DNA of 64,000 nucleotides from Poecilobothrus nobilitatus (GCA_947095535.1 OX352772.1:168106613-168170612); one strand, 5' to 3'. Counted from the stretch's first letter, positions 1-11,492 are shown. Numbers and translations are program-made. The notes: generated by a model from the letters alone, not told the origin.

Positions 1-1020
1 TCAAAAATTTCCATACAGTGGTCAATTTGGGAACAAGATTCACGACAAATTAATTTGGAATGTGTATTAATTGGTAGAGAAAAAATTGTTGGGGGCTTTA
101 AGGTAGATGGTTATTGTGAAAAAATCAAAAAAATATTTGAATTTTATGGATGTTTTACCACGGGCATCCAAAATGTTTAACAAGCACTCGAGATGCGAGC
201 TTATTCAATAGTAAGAACGATACACTTAACCAAAAGTATAAAAGAACGGTAGTTAGAGCCGAACACCTCAAATGTCTTGGATACACGGTAATTGAAATGT
301 GGGAATATGAATTTCGTGAGCAAATGAGATATAATAAAAATATGGACTACTTGCAAAATCATTCATTAATTAATATTACACCTTTAAATCCCAGAGATGC
401 ATTTTATGAAGGAAGAACCGGAAATAGTGTACACATTATAAATGTAAAGCTGGAGAAAAAATTCAATATATAGATGTATGTTCTTTGGATCCATATGTTT
501 GCAGACGAGTAAGGTTAACTTAGAAAAGGTCAATGGGATCATTAGATGTAAAATTTTACTGCCAACTGATTTACAACATCCAGTTCTTTCAATTAAATAA
601 AATAATAAGCAAATGTTTTTGTTATGCAAAATTTGAAGCGAAGAAAAATATCAAGCAGAATGTTGTTAACATTCTGATGATCAAAAAGCTTTAATAGAGA
701 CATACGTAGTAGATGAAGTTTTAAAGGCTATTGAAATGAACTATCAACTTATGAAAATTTATGAGGTTGGGAATATAAAACTATAAAGGATGATAAATTG
801 AATAATGTTGATGGTTTATTTGCTACTATGATGAATAAATTCATCAAAATAAAACAACAACAACAATGGCCTCTTGATTGTCTAAGTGAGAAAGACAAGG
901 AAAGATATCTAAAAACAATTTTCAATATGGAAGAAATTAAATAAGAATATCAAAAAAGTGTTAACAATTCCTGTTTAAGATCTTTTGCTAAAATAATTTT
1001 AAATTCATTTTGGGGATTCA
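1..1020 (+). pseudogene. Polinton/Maverick DNA polymerase B, copy 1 (decayed, both ends missing)
   Basis: This is a relic of the protein-primed B-family DNA polymerase that copies Polinton/Maverick (adintovirus-like) elements. Frame 1 is open from the window edge to about 158, where it reads WSIWEQDSR and then FYGC. A one-base shift moves the reading to YHGHPKC and on through the Polinton-typical PLNPRDAFYEGRTGN. The palm motif A region follows near 471-503 as IDVCSLDPY, with Asp where the family has Tyr (SLYP). The piece then passes through EVWEY-like and IKIKQ regions to ILNSFWG (motif B area) just before 1020, where Tigger-derived DNA begins. Several stops, for example near 941, and shifts show it is dead. 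It is very similar to the inverted copy at 2930-6562. Confidence 0.88.
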
Positions 1021-1245
1021 TTTTGAAATTGAATATAATTAGAGATGATAAGTTGGGTTCGAGTTGAGTTCGGAATCAAAATTTTATGCATTATTTGCGA
1101 TGACTGGGTGCGCCAAAGTTGCAGTGGAGCACATTTTACCAGAAATTACATTTGTGACTACTGTTTATAATTTTTAATTAAAATCATTTTATTACTAATT
1201 TTATATACGCTTAGGTGCGCGGTATTAGCCCAACTTCCCCTATAG
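1021..1245 (+). mobile_element. 3' end of a Tigger/pogo-like DNA transposon (zinc finger and terminal repeat)
   Basis: The + frame near 1083-1163 reads CIICDDWVRQSCSGAH then YICDYC. This is the Cys-rich, PHD-like tail seen at the C-terminus of many insect Tigger-type transposases, and a stop follows. The stretch near 1210-1243 (gcgcggtattagccc...ttccccta) resembles the end at 2600-2636 (gcgtggaattacacc...tctcccctac) in the same orientation. It is therefore a right-hand terminal repeat of a + strand element, not the left end of the - strand Tigger next to it. I infer a separate or inverted Tigger piece. Confidence 0.5.
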
Positions 1246-1339
1246 TCCAATAATTAATATGTAATAGGATAAGTATTATTGATTTTATCAATCTTAAATA
1301 CTTCAGTTCAATACGGCTTTTTATTTTTAATTTTATTTT

Positions 1340-2638
1340 TTCAAAATCTTATGTTACAAAATCTTATTATCCAAAATCTACGGCACAATTAACATTAATT
1401 TGGAAATGTTGAAGCCAATCGCAAAACAATTCTTCGTTAATCCAACCATTTTTAGAGCACCCATATTTTGCTCCTGTTAAATCACCTTTTTCTAGAAGAG
1501 GTGTCATTTTTTTATGGGCATAAATAAAAAATGGTGGTACATATATGCCAGATGCACTAAAGCAGCATATCACCGTAACGGTTTGCCCACGCTCTCTGAA
1601 AGTTGTTTAATACTCTAAGCTGCTAGAATTTTTGGCGGGTTTTGTATGTTTGTGATTCCTGATTCCTGTTTCCTGATTCTTGGGCTATGTTGTTAAAAAA
1701 AAGTTTATTTTCTGTAAATTAAAAGCTGTAATGCGATTTAAGCTTGTGCTTTCCTGTTTGCGCAAGCTAACATTTTTATTTCGCTTCAAAAATAAGCGAA
1801 GCCAATCCGTCCCAGCTAGACCAGTATTTTATTTAAAATTATGCCTTATATTAGTTTTTTCGGCATATTCAAATGCCAGCCGTCTAACTTCACTCGTGGT
1901 GAAACCACAAAAAACGTTTGATAATTTGATAATATGATCCGCCAATTGTTTTTCTATTTCCATTGAAAAGATAGGTTTTCTACGTCCATTCGATTTGCAT
2001 TTTTTAATATAATTAAATCCTTTCTTAGGTAATCTCTTAACGTAATTAAATTCCTGAATGCCAAATTTTCTAACTACTCAACGTTGTGTATCCGTACCTT
2101 CTTTAATAGACTTGATTGCATTTTACAAACTTTCATTGCACCAAGAACTCTTAGTTGTACTTTTTACATAATTCCGTCGCATCTATGAATAAAGTAGGAA
2201 TCGAACTTTTAAAAAAATTAAATTTTCGTTATTGGGGTAATTTTGCGCAGCGCGTTATTACCCCAAATAAAATGCGCGGAATTGACCACACAGTAATTAT
2301 TTCACTTATTTAACCATTCCAAAAAATTTATTGAAAATTATTGAACATAGTAAATAGAAAATCGTAAATTAAATATATTTTAAATATTTAAACAAAACAT
2401 AGCTCTTACCTTGTTCAAGAAAATGAATAATAACTACTGACACAGAAATAATGGTACACAAAAAAAAAAATTTTCACTATTAGGTACACTTTCAAAAATA
2501 ATGAAGAATTTGAAACAATAAAATCAAAAGCAAACATTCTAACGGTTCTTTAACAGTAGCTTGTCAAAATATGATCAAATGAAAAGATTTAAAAAATAGA
2601 GCGCTGCGTGGAATTACACCACTCTCCCCTACTACTGA
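1340..2638 (-). pseudogene. Tigger/pogo-like transposase, internally deleted
   Basis: The - strand reads MRRNYVK near 2183, followed by an HTH-psq-like segment. A CENP-B-type DNA-binding domain comes next (IKLSNVFCGFTTSEVRRLAF, then TDWLRLFLKRN). Reading then jumps straight to the DDE-fold segment [14 protein letters not shown] and [19 protein letters not shown] (1573-1367). The central part of the DDE domain, about 100 or more residues that should lie between, is missing. Frameshifts and stops add to the decay. The 5' end at about 2636 starts with a terminal repeat reading gtaggggagagtggtgtaat on this strand. A possible splice donor (caag|gtaagag, about 2412) sits in the leader. This is a cut-and-paste transposon relic inserted in Polinton DNA. 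Confidence 0.75.
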
Positions 2639-2640
2639 TA

Positions 2641-2807
2641 CGGCAATTTCTGGAGGTTTTTATCAAGCTGAGCTTACACCTGTAAAATACCCAGATACTT
2701 ACTTTCTAGAAAAAATTCTGAAAAAGCAAGGAAATAGAGTTTTTGTTAAATGGCTAGGTTTTGATGACACACATAATACTTGGATAAATAAAAAAGACAT
2801 TATTTAA
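2641..2807 (+). pseudogene. Polinton integrase C-terminus (chromodomain)
   Basis: The open stretch reads ISGGFYQAEL, then YPDTYFLEKILKKQGN, VFVKWLGFDDTHNTWI and a stop. That is the chromodomain at the end of retroviral-type integrases in Polintons; here the aromatic and acidic positions of the fold (Y, W, WLGF, W) are all present. Everything upstream, including the catalytic core, is missing, because the Tigger end at about 2638 abuts it. The same order, PolB then integrase on +, recurs at 31.0-33.1 kb. PolB copy 1 and this tail are therefore probably two ends of one deleted element. Confidence 0.8.
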
Positions 2808-3744
2808 ATAATTGTAAAGTTATTAAGTATTTATTTACATTTTGCATTAATAGTGATTTGTTTTATAGAAATACTAACATAATATCAAATTCTAGTTTTA
2901 TTTGTTTTTATTTTTTAATATTCTATTTGCAGTCCTTTATATCCATATGGAAAAGAGCTACTATCTTCATTAAATTTCCGTTTTTCTGATTTAGGACAAT
3001 ATATTTTTATTTCGCGAACTGCAAGTACTTCGGGTACTTTATTTCTACGAATATTATCTGAAATTACAAGCATATTTTCATTTTCTGCAAGATTTACAAT
3101 CGCTTATATCTACAATCGATAATATCAAAATACATTTTTTATGAAGCCTGATAACTTAAACGAATTCATTTTACTTTGCATACAAATTTTCTGCTGCTAT
3201 CTTTTGTGGAGTACTGTTCGTATGCAAACTTTTTAGGACCTCTACAAACTCTATTATCAAGCTTCTCCAAATAACTGTAAAGTTTAAAATGAGCTTGTGT
3301 TGTTGTGAAAGCTGCTATGCTAACGTTAACAGTTGGTAAAGAAGTTTCAACTTCATTTTTCTATTGCCAATTCACCACTATATTTTCTTCATTTATAGGT
3401 AGAATTTGACATACCTCTATAGAAGGATTTGTTAACATTTTATAAAATTGAAACGGCTGATTTAAAATGGTAGTTTGTTGCTGGTTCTCTTTCTGTACAA
3501 ATTTTCGCCAAAATGAATTTAAAATTATTTTAGCAAAAGATTTTAAACCGGGATTGTTAACAATTTTTTGATATTCTAATTTAATTTCTTCCGTATTGAA
3601 AATTGTTTTTATAAATCCTTCCTTGTCTTTCTCACTTAGACAATCAAGAGACCAACCTGAAGCATGTTTTTTTATTTTGATGAATTTATTCATCACAGCG
3701 GTAAATAAACCATCAATATTATTCAATTTATCATCCTTTATCGT

Positions 3745-6012
3745 TTTATTTATTTATTTATTTATTTATTCATTCTTTATCTCAAATTTATTCATTCTTT
3801 ATACAGAGCCCAATCGCTCGTATAACTCGTATAAGAGTATATAACTTCTTAATTATAATATAATAATAGTTCAATTTTTAATTCAGTGCAACATACAAAA
3901 AAACATATTGAGTAAATATTACTTAATTTAAGACATTCATATCAATCAATAACATAAAAATAGAAGAAAAAAGAAAAAACAAAAAAAAAATATATGTATA
4001 TGTGTACTTATATAACAACAACAAATATTAAAATTGAGAAAAAATAATATATACAACAAAATAACAAGACAAGCTTTTTTTTTTTTTTTTTTTCGCTTTG
4101 CTTACTAATTTAGATTATTTCTTGAAGAAAGTGCTCATTAACAGTTTTTTTAAATTTGAATGCATTATTTATATTTTTAAGTTCAGTAGGTAATTCATTA
4201 AAATATTGAAATCCTAAATTATATATTGTGTCATATCCATTAAATATTGCCTTTGACGAAACAATTCTAATGTTTGCAGCTCTTCTGGTTTCATAATTAT
4301 GTATATTATTGTTCAATATTAACCTTGTATTTGTATTTATACTATTTGATTGCATACTGTATATATGAGTTACCAACCTACTTTTTGTGAGTATGTGTAG
4401 CGGTAGAATCTTATGTTTACAGTGAATATTGCTAGTTGCTGCTCTTTTTCTATACCCATATACATTTCTTATAGCTTTATTCTGAAGCTTTTGCGGTTGG
4501 TTAAGGTCCTTCTTATATGCATTATGATTGAGTACACAATTGAACTTTGAAACAGTTCAAAAAACAGTCCCCTTTTTCTGTGGTATGGCACTCTTTTCCT
4601 TATTAGCCTGAATATGCCAGCAATTTTCCTGGCTTTTTTTAACTGTATGTTAATCTGGTCACTTCATTTTAATTCACTGTCTATTACTACACCTAGGTAG
4701 TTATAGCTAAGAACCATTTCTAAATTAATATTTTTATAGTTTATTTTGATAATGTCTGACAGTTTCTTCTTGAAAAACACATATTTAGTTTTAATGATGT
4801 TTATTGTTAGTTTGTGAGTTTCCATCCAATCGTTTATTATTTTTAGATCTTCATTTATTTTTCCTCCAATTTTTGACATCCAGTTTCTGAATAGAGTATC
4901 GCAAGGTCATCAGCGAACATATTGGATTTACCATTTAGTTTTATGTTAAGTAAGCTGATTATGTAGCAGGAAAATAAGGTCGGCCCTAAGGAACTTCCCT
5001 GAATAACACCAACCTCAATATTGTTTGTTTCACTTCTTAATCCTTCACACACACTATATTGGGATATATTTGACAAATAATTTTTGAACCATTCATGTTC
5101 CTTACCAGTTACTCCAAGTTCATATAATATTCTGAGCAATGTTTTTCCATCTACGGCATCAAATGCTTTTTTTACATCAAAGAATACAGCCACCACTTTT
5201 TTATTTTTTTCAATACCAGACTGGATTTCAGCTACAAAATCAAATAAAGCCGCACCTGTATTAGATTTTTTTTTAAAGCCGTATTGACTCTTACTTGTTA
5301 GATTCTCTTTTTCTAAAAAATGTGTCAGTTGGCTATTTACATATGTTTCCAAAACTTTAGAAAAGGTAGTTGAAATGGAGATTGGTCGAAAATTATTTAT
5401 ATCTTCGATATCACCCGATTTTTTATAAATGGGGATAATTTTATTTATTTTCATGGGACCTGGCACTATTTTTTGGTTGAGTGAAGCGTTAATTAATTGC
5501 ATTAAACAACTAGCCAATTCTTCTTTACACTCTTTTATTAACGATGACGGAATCAAATTTTCATCCGCTGCTTTGGTATTGGAGAAGTTGTTGATTATTT
5601 TTATTACTTCATATCGATTTATAGGTTTGAAATCAAATGCACTCTGCGTTCTTATTTTTGGAATATAAATCTTTTTTTCAAAACTTTCTGCCATAACGTT
5701 CCCTATATTACTATAAAATTGGTTGAATTGATTTATTTTTTTCAAAGGTTCGAAAAAAATTCATTTGTTTTAATATTTGGGCCATTTATAATTTTTTTTA
5801 TATACTCCCATGTTTTTTTTGGATCTCCGCCCGCTTTTTCAAATTGTTTTGAATCATACTCTTCTCTCATTTTTCTCATGAACGTAGTATATCTATTTAA
5901 CCAATACAAGTATTTCGTTTTAAAATATTCTGATTCTCTGTTCTGCACATATTTTTTATACCAGTAGTTTTTTCTTTCTATTAATTCTATACATTTTCCA
6001 TTTTCCATTTTT
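3745..6012 (-). mobile_element. L-A: 5'-truncated non-LTR retrotransposon inserted in PolB copy 2
   Basis: The reverse transcriptase reads on - from 6008 down to 4110. On + the left end shows a (TTTA)n tract at 3747-3770, the usual 3' tail of a - strand LINE. Comparison with uninterrupted PolB copy 1 (about 775-800) places the junctions within a shared ttttat, which may be the target duplication. The 5' end starts after the endonuclease, so the copy is truncated. The clade looks CR1/Jockey-like from the RT pattern, but I cannot assign it firmly. Confidence 0.85.
4110..6008 (-). pseudogene. L-A reverse transcriptase ORF (frameshifted)
   Basis: The pieces are in order 6008-5742, 5745-4855, 4879-4664 and 4376-4110. 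The 296-aa central block carries the RT fingers and palm: IIPIYKKSGD, NFRPISISTTFSKVLE, QYGFKKKSNT, AVFFDVKKAFDAV, GVIQGSSLGP and the catalytic MFADDLAIL. The thumb region (NYLGVVIDSELK) and a typical LINE C-terminus (LGFQYFNELPTEL) follow in other frames. No endonuclease is present. The RT core is unbroken, so the copy is moderately young. Confidence 0.85.
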
Positions 6013-6754
6013 TTTTTATATTCCTAAACTCATAAATGTTCAGAAGTTGATAGTTCATTTCAATAGCTTTTAAAACTTCATCTACTACGTATGTCTCTAT
6101 TAAAGCTCTTTGATCATCAGAATGTTGACAACATATATTTTAAGGTGAGAAACTGCAAATTTTTTTCGTTTGCAAACATATGGATCCAAAGAACACACAT
6201 CTATATATCTAATTTTTTCTCCAGCTATACATTTATAATGTGTACACTATTTCCGGTTCTTCCTCCAAAGGTGTAATTAAAAGGGGGTTTAAAGGTGTAA
6301 TATTAATTAATAAATGATTTTGCAAATAGTCCATATTTTTATTATATCTCATTTGCTCACGATTATTATATCTCATTCACATTCCCACATTTCAATTAAC
6401 GTGTATCCAAGACATTTGAGGTGTTCGGCTCTAACTACCGTTCTTTCATACTTTTGGTTAAGTGTATCGTTCTTAGTATTGAATAAGCTCGCATCTCTAT
6501 TCCTTGTTAAACATTTTGGATGCCCGTGGTAATAACATCCATAAAATTAAAATATTTCAAAATGAAAAAAAATTAAAATTTATTTCATTCAAAATTTCAG
6601 AATGAAACAAAAAAGGTTTTGTTTAAATAAGATATTTGATAAGAAAAGAATGTAATAAATTATCTACTTAATATTTATATATCTTTTTTACATACATAAT
6701 ATAATTATTAATGCATGCAAAAACAATATCAATATATATAAACATAATCAAATC

Positions 6755-7205
6755 CCTCCTAATTCAGAACCTCGCACATACATAAAAATAAATATTCTAG
6801 AAAAAGCATATAACTCTGCTTTTACATCCAACTGTAAAATGCCTCCTAATTCAGAACCTCACATATACATACAAATATATAAATATTTTGGAAAAAGGGT
6901 ATAACCCTGCTTTTGAATCCAACTCTATAATACCTCCTAATTCAGAACCTCGCACATACATAAAAATAAATATTCTAGAAAAAGCGTATAACTCTCCTTT
7001 TGAATCCAACTCTAAAATGCCTTCTAATTCAGAACCTCGCATATTCATACATATATATAAATATTCTAGAAAAACGTATAACCCTGCTTTTGAATCCAAC
7101 TCTAGAATTCCTCCTAAGTCAGAATCTCTCACATAGATAATAAGTACTTATATACATATTCTGTAAAAGTCACATAATTCTGATTTTGTAACCAACCTTA
7201 AAATC
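6755..7205. repeat. Minisatellite, five units of alternating 86-87 and 91 bp
   Basis: Units begin with cctcctaattcagaacctc-like starts at about 6755, 6842, 6933, 7019 and 7110. Units 1 and 3 are near-identical to each other, and units 2 and 4 resemble each other more. The higher-order period is therefore a dimer of about 178 bp. Unit 5 is degenerate. ORFs across it on both strands are by-products of the repeat. Confidence 0.85.
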
Positions 7206-7673
7206 CCACCAAAATATTTTTGAAATTAAATTCGATTCAAGATTTTTTCCAGGCTTTTGAAGCATTCGGCATTTTTTCAACAAAATTTAAATTCGACATT
7301 TTTTTTTCGGTAAAGTGTCATGCACCCTTCACAATTAGAATATACAAGAGTTTTGAAAAAAAATGTATTTTTATTATTTTTTTTGTTTTTAAAAATCAAT
7401 TTTTTGTCAGAAAAAGCAATTTCTGAAAAAAAAAGATTTTTGATAAGAAAAATAAGATTTACTAAAAAAAATAAGATTTTGCAAAATGATTTTGAAAAAA
7501 TTAGACACACACACAAATGTCAAATATCAATTTATGAGTTATCCCACTTATTTTTCAAATCAAGCTCAACTCAACTTCCAATTTCAATAATTATCTTTAT
7601 TAATTATCAATCAACAAATTGCATTCAATCACAAAAATTATTTACTTATATAATTGTATTAAAAGCTTTTATA
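7206..7673. other. AT-rich spacer before L-B
   Basis: It contains A-rich runs with repeated aaaaaataagattt-like words (7425-7495) and a short (ac)n tract at 7505. I see no coding or RNA feature. It may include the 5' leader of L-B. Confidence 0.4.
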
Positions 7674-10600
7674 ATGGATTTAGATGATGAATTAAATATT
7701 GAAGACTGTATGGAAGTTAATTTTTATATCAAGTTGGATAACTCTCAAACTACCTGTAACTTTAGTGATAATGGCAATATTGTGTATTTAAATATGCAAA
7801 GTTTAAAAAATAAATTATATGACTTAGAACAATTTGTGAGTAGCTATAATTTTCAGATACACATTGTTGTACTTACTGAAATATGGCTAGGTGAAAATGA
7901 AAATAAATATTTTAACATTCCTGGATACCGTAACTATTTCTCAAATCAAATCAAATTAATAATACCTTAATTCTTGGTGATTTAAATATTAATTTATTGA
8001 ACCAAAATAACCGCGATGTTAAAACCTACATTAATAATTTGCTTAGTAATGGATATCTTATTTATAACAAAATATCTGAGCGATTCGCTACCCGTAAAGG
8101 AAAAACTTTGAATATGATAAAATGATCTACTATCACAGATTTAGTGAGGTATAGCTATTTTTTCCATATACTAAATACAACTTTGTCTGATCATCAAATG
8201 TTTCCGATTAGTTTTGACTGCAAGCTTAGTAAAAACTCACAAATTAAATTCAAAACAGTATTAAATTAACAATATAATATGGTCTAACTTAGATTGTTAT
8301 ACAAACGATATTATTTTTACGATTATATTTTTATTTGACGATATCGTATCAGACTTAGGTTTAGTTATTAAGGAAAACTCAAGAAAGATCCCAATAGTTG
8401 GCAGTAAGAATAAAAATTCTTGGATAAATAATGATATTCTCAGTAAAATCAAAATAGAGGACTCGTACTTCAGGTTCAAAAAAAAGTACCTGAAAGCTTC
8501 TCACGTTTCTGATCTATATGATAAAATCAAACATGAAGTAAAAAATTTAATCAGACAAGCAAAATTCAGTTTTTATTCGCATCAAATCACACGAAATTCA
8601 AGCAACGTGAGAAATCTTTGGAATATCTATAAAAAAATTATGTTTAATAGTGATGAGCCGAACTCTAATTCACAAATTAGAGTTCTTTACTATGATAACA
8701 ATATTGCAGATAATGATCATGATTTTGCCGAAACTGTTAATAATTATTTTATTAATATAACCAATGAATTAGAAATTAATAAAACTCAAATTAATCAAGA
8801 ATTTTTCAGTGGTTTCTATATACTATTCAATCGCCTTTTCAGCTTCATAGTACACATATTTAAGAAGTTACTGATGTTATATCACAATTACGACCAAATG
8901 CTGCTACTGGAGTTGAGAATATTTCAATTAAATTTATTATTTTAATAAATTCACAGATAAATTGACTCCAATTTTAGTTAAGTTTGTAAATCTGGCTTTC
9001 GCTTCCTCAATTTTTCCCCAATGTTTAAAAATAGCAATAGTAACTCCAATATTTAAAAGTGGAAGAACCGTTAATTGCTCTAATTATCGCCCTATCTCGA
9101 TCTTACCAGCTTTTCCCAAAATATTCGAAATCATTATAAGAAACAGACTGCACAATTTTCTATATATTAATCCAATTTTAGCTAAAGAGCAGCTCGGTTT
9201 TGAAAAATATTCGAATACCACTGCTGCATGCATCAGCTTAACTGACTTTATTTCTAAAGGCATATATAACCAAAAATATGTAGCTTGTGTTTTTTTGGAT
9301 ATTCAAAAAGCGTTTGACTGTGTCGACCATGACATTTTGCTGTTGAAATTGTCTAAACTAAATTAAATTAAAATCAATTAAATTTCTTTAAAAGCTGCTT
9401 ATCACACAGTCAGCAAATAGTGCGTATAAATACAGTGGTAAGTCTGCGGAGATATATTAAAAACGGAGTACCGCAGCGATCCATCTTCAGCCCAGATTTC
9501 TTTAAGATTTATGTCAACGACATGGCACAAATAAATTTAAGAGGCTTCCTTCAGCTCTCTGCAGACGACGCTGTTCTGAAATACGCTGAACAAACTGAAG
9601 ATGACATAAGACATTCAATCAAAGAAGATTTAGAAAGAATAGAGGAATTCTTGGTAAATCATCGGCTCTTACTAAATTTTCAAAAAACTAAAGTAATAAT
9701 CTTTGATAATGAAAAGTATAACAACACTACCATTTCCTACGGCAGCCATACTATTGATTCTGTAAAATCTTTCAACTACTTGGGGTTGATTATAGATAAT
9801 AAGTTGAAATGGTTCGAGCATATTGATCATGTAGCTAGGAGAATTAGCCCTTACATTTTTATCCTCAAAAGGCTTCATAATTGTTTATCAAATTCCGCTT
9901 TGTTTTCCATTCATTCTTTTTATATTTTATTTAATATAATTTACCTAAATCCTATCTGGAACAATACCTCAGCTTTTATGCTCAATAAATTAGATATTCT
10001 TTTAAAAAAATCAATTAAAGTTATACACAAATATCCATTACTGTTCCCCACTAGCATGTTATATTCCCAAAAATACTTAAGTTTCTCAACTATTTGCGAC
10101 CGTGAAATATATATCCTATCATATAAGATTGCAAATAACTTAATTTAACTTAAATTCATTTTGAATAGGATGATAGATATTTATACTCATTATCGAGGAA
10201 TAAGACAAATTTCTACCTATCTCTCTTTAAATCTAGCAAAAAGAAAAATAATTGTTTATACATTTGCTTGAAAAAATTTAATGAATTGCCTAGGTATTTG
10301 AAAGAGGTCGATAGTATTTCAAAATTTAAAAAATTAATTTTAGAATTTATACTTTCTAAAACCGAAAATAGAACTTGAAGTCTATCTTAAAATACACAAT
10401 ATATTAATACAACGATAATAAGTGAAAGTTATGAGCTTAGATTAAAAAAAATTAAAAATAAATACTTGTGAAAGATATAAACTTACACGTAATTATATAA
10501 ATAATAATTGATTATACGTAGATATTATATTTAATAACATCAATTTTTATAACTAACAAATTTTTGGTGGCATATTTAGATAAAAGGAGAAAACAATATT

Positions 10601-10860
10601 CTTTTATTATTTTTGTTTTTTAAAAAATAATTAGACCAGACAGCCAATACAGGCTAAGGTCGTTATAGTCATCAATTTAATTTAAAAAAAAAAATTCTAT
10701 TTATGTTTAAACTAATTTCTCTTTGAATTTAATCTATTAAAATTATTTAATTTATTGTTTATATTTTTATACTTTACTTTATAAAAATTTAAATTATTAT
10801 ATACATATTTAGTTTTTGAGCAAATTTGAAAGAATTAATAATAAAGAACAAAAAAAAAAA
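7674..10860 (+). mobile_element. L-B: non-LTR retrotransposon with endonuclease and reverse transcriptase (decayed)
   Basis: Translation from the ATG at 7674 gives a short leader and an AP-endonuclease start (IVYLNMQSLKNKLYDLE, VVLTEIWLGE, GYRNYF). A deletion follows at about 7950. The endonuclease continues in another frame (LGDLNINLL, then LSDHQMFP, 7972-8210). The linker lies at 8280-8945. RT reads at 8962-9366 (NYRPISILPAFPKIFE, EQLGF, ACVFLDIQKAFDCVDHDILL) and 9420-10148 (NGVPQ, then SADDAVL at the catalytic site, FNYLGLIIDNKLKWFEH). The C-terminus drifts on to about 10380, and an A-rich 3' end lies near 10850. Stops and shifts make it inactive. Confidence 0.85.
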
Positions 10861-10861
10861 G
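10381..10861. other. L-B 3' untranslated region
   Basis: This is AT-rich sequence without ORFs that ends in an A-tract near 10848-10860. It is best read as the 3' UTR and tail of L-B, because Polinton integrase sequence starts immediately after it. Confidence 0.5.
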
Positions 10862-11150
10862 ATTAAAAATAAAAAGATTTCGATCCGCTCCCCAATTCGG
10901 TTGATAACCTTTTTCGAAATGTCCTTTATTTACTTATTCTTACAAAAATTTCCAACATTATATTTACTTTTTTCAAAAATTTTATGCTAAATATATACAT
11001 TTCTAAGTATATTTTTTTCGTTTTTCTTTGTAATTTTTTCAGGAGGAAGTTTTGTTGAATTATATTCCTTTATTAATGATTGTACAATATGTAACCATTT
11101 ATCATTCCCGTTTAAACTAAATTTTTTTCCTTTGTTATTATATCTTTTTA
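10862..11150 (-). pseudogene. Polinton integrase C-terminal fragment
   Basis: The - strand reads FSLNGNDKWLHIVQSLIKEYN, then in shifted frames VGNF and HFEKGYQPNW. These match the post-catalytic part of the integrases at 11528 and 32258 (for example FQKGYEPNYSTEIF there). The chromodomain is missing because L-B ends at the left edge. On the right it joins a pVI-like remnant abruptly at about 11140-11154, which is a rearrangement junction. Confidence 0.7.
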
Positions 11151-11351
11151 TTATTATCTTTGCGTCGTAAATAATGTAAATAATGGTTTCAATGAAGTAA
11201 ATAATGGTTTCAAATATCTAAAAAGTCCACCAAAAAAGCTTCCCAATCCACGATCTCTTTGAAAAGATACGGTTGAATGCAATAAAGTGCCGATATCATC
11301 AAGCCCTCTACCAGATTGAATTAAATAATACTTATAGTATACTCTATCCAT
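11140..11351 (-). pseudogene. pVI-like minor virion protein, shortened copy
   Basis: The N-terminus reads YYKYYLIQSGRGLDDIG, then GLGSFFGGLFRYLKPLF. It is nearly identical to the longer gene at 39767. Adenovirus pVI-like proteins of Polintons carry such a Gly-rich amphipathic segment, which is thought to disrupt membranes on entry. After KPLFT a 20-bp tandem duplication occurs (gaagtaaataatggtttcaa), and the DNA then jumps to the sequence matching the gene's last codons (cgacgcaaagataat). About 230 bp of the middle are deleted. Confidence 0.75.
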
Positions 11352-11409
11352 AATGAATAAAATAAAATAAGATATAGTTTTGTAAAATCGCTTTTATTTA
11401 TACTTTTTT

Positions 11410-11492
11410 AAAATGTAATACAATTTTTGTTGGAATTTAACTATTGGAAAAGTTTATTTTGTATCCATATTTATCACATAAAGGTGACTATG
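11410..11492 (-). pseudogene. Penton gene 3' remnant
   Basis: The - strand reads CDKYGYKINFSNS followed by a broken CITF-like end. It matches the last residues of the penton-like gene at 39824. It lies upstream of the pVI-like remnant, as in the intact cluster at 39.3-39.9 kb, so the two are a co-linear fragment of the same element type. Homology stops at 11492. Confidence 0.65.

Larger units (their letters stand above)
2930..6562 (-). pseudogene. Polinton DNA polymerase B, copy 2, split by retrotransposon L-A
   Basis: This is the inverted counterpart of copy 1. From the right it reads FYGCYYHGHPKC in one frame, WECE with a short local duplication, and IDVCSLDPY near 6185. It breaks at about 6012 for L-A and resumes at 3742 with DDKLNNIDGLFTA, continuing through the 3726-3361 block (ILNSFW). 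After SIAAFTTTQA it goes directly from a YSYLEKL-like stretch to KKFAYE, so the catalytic YDTDS motif C is deleted. The end matches the family (FPYGYKGLQIEY, stop at about 2930). The shared SLDPY variant and near-identical DNA tie it to copy 1. Confidence 0.87.

Noticed and set aside
6851..7136. Paired ORFs of 82-93 codons on both strands with repeating peptide
   Set aside because: They follow the minisatellite period exactly, so they are repeat artefacts.
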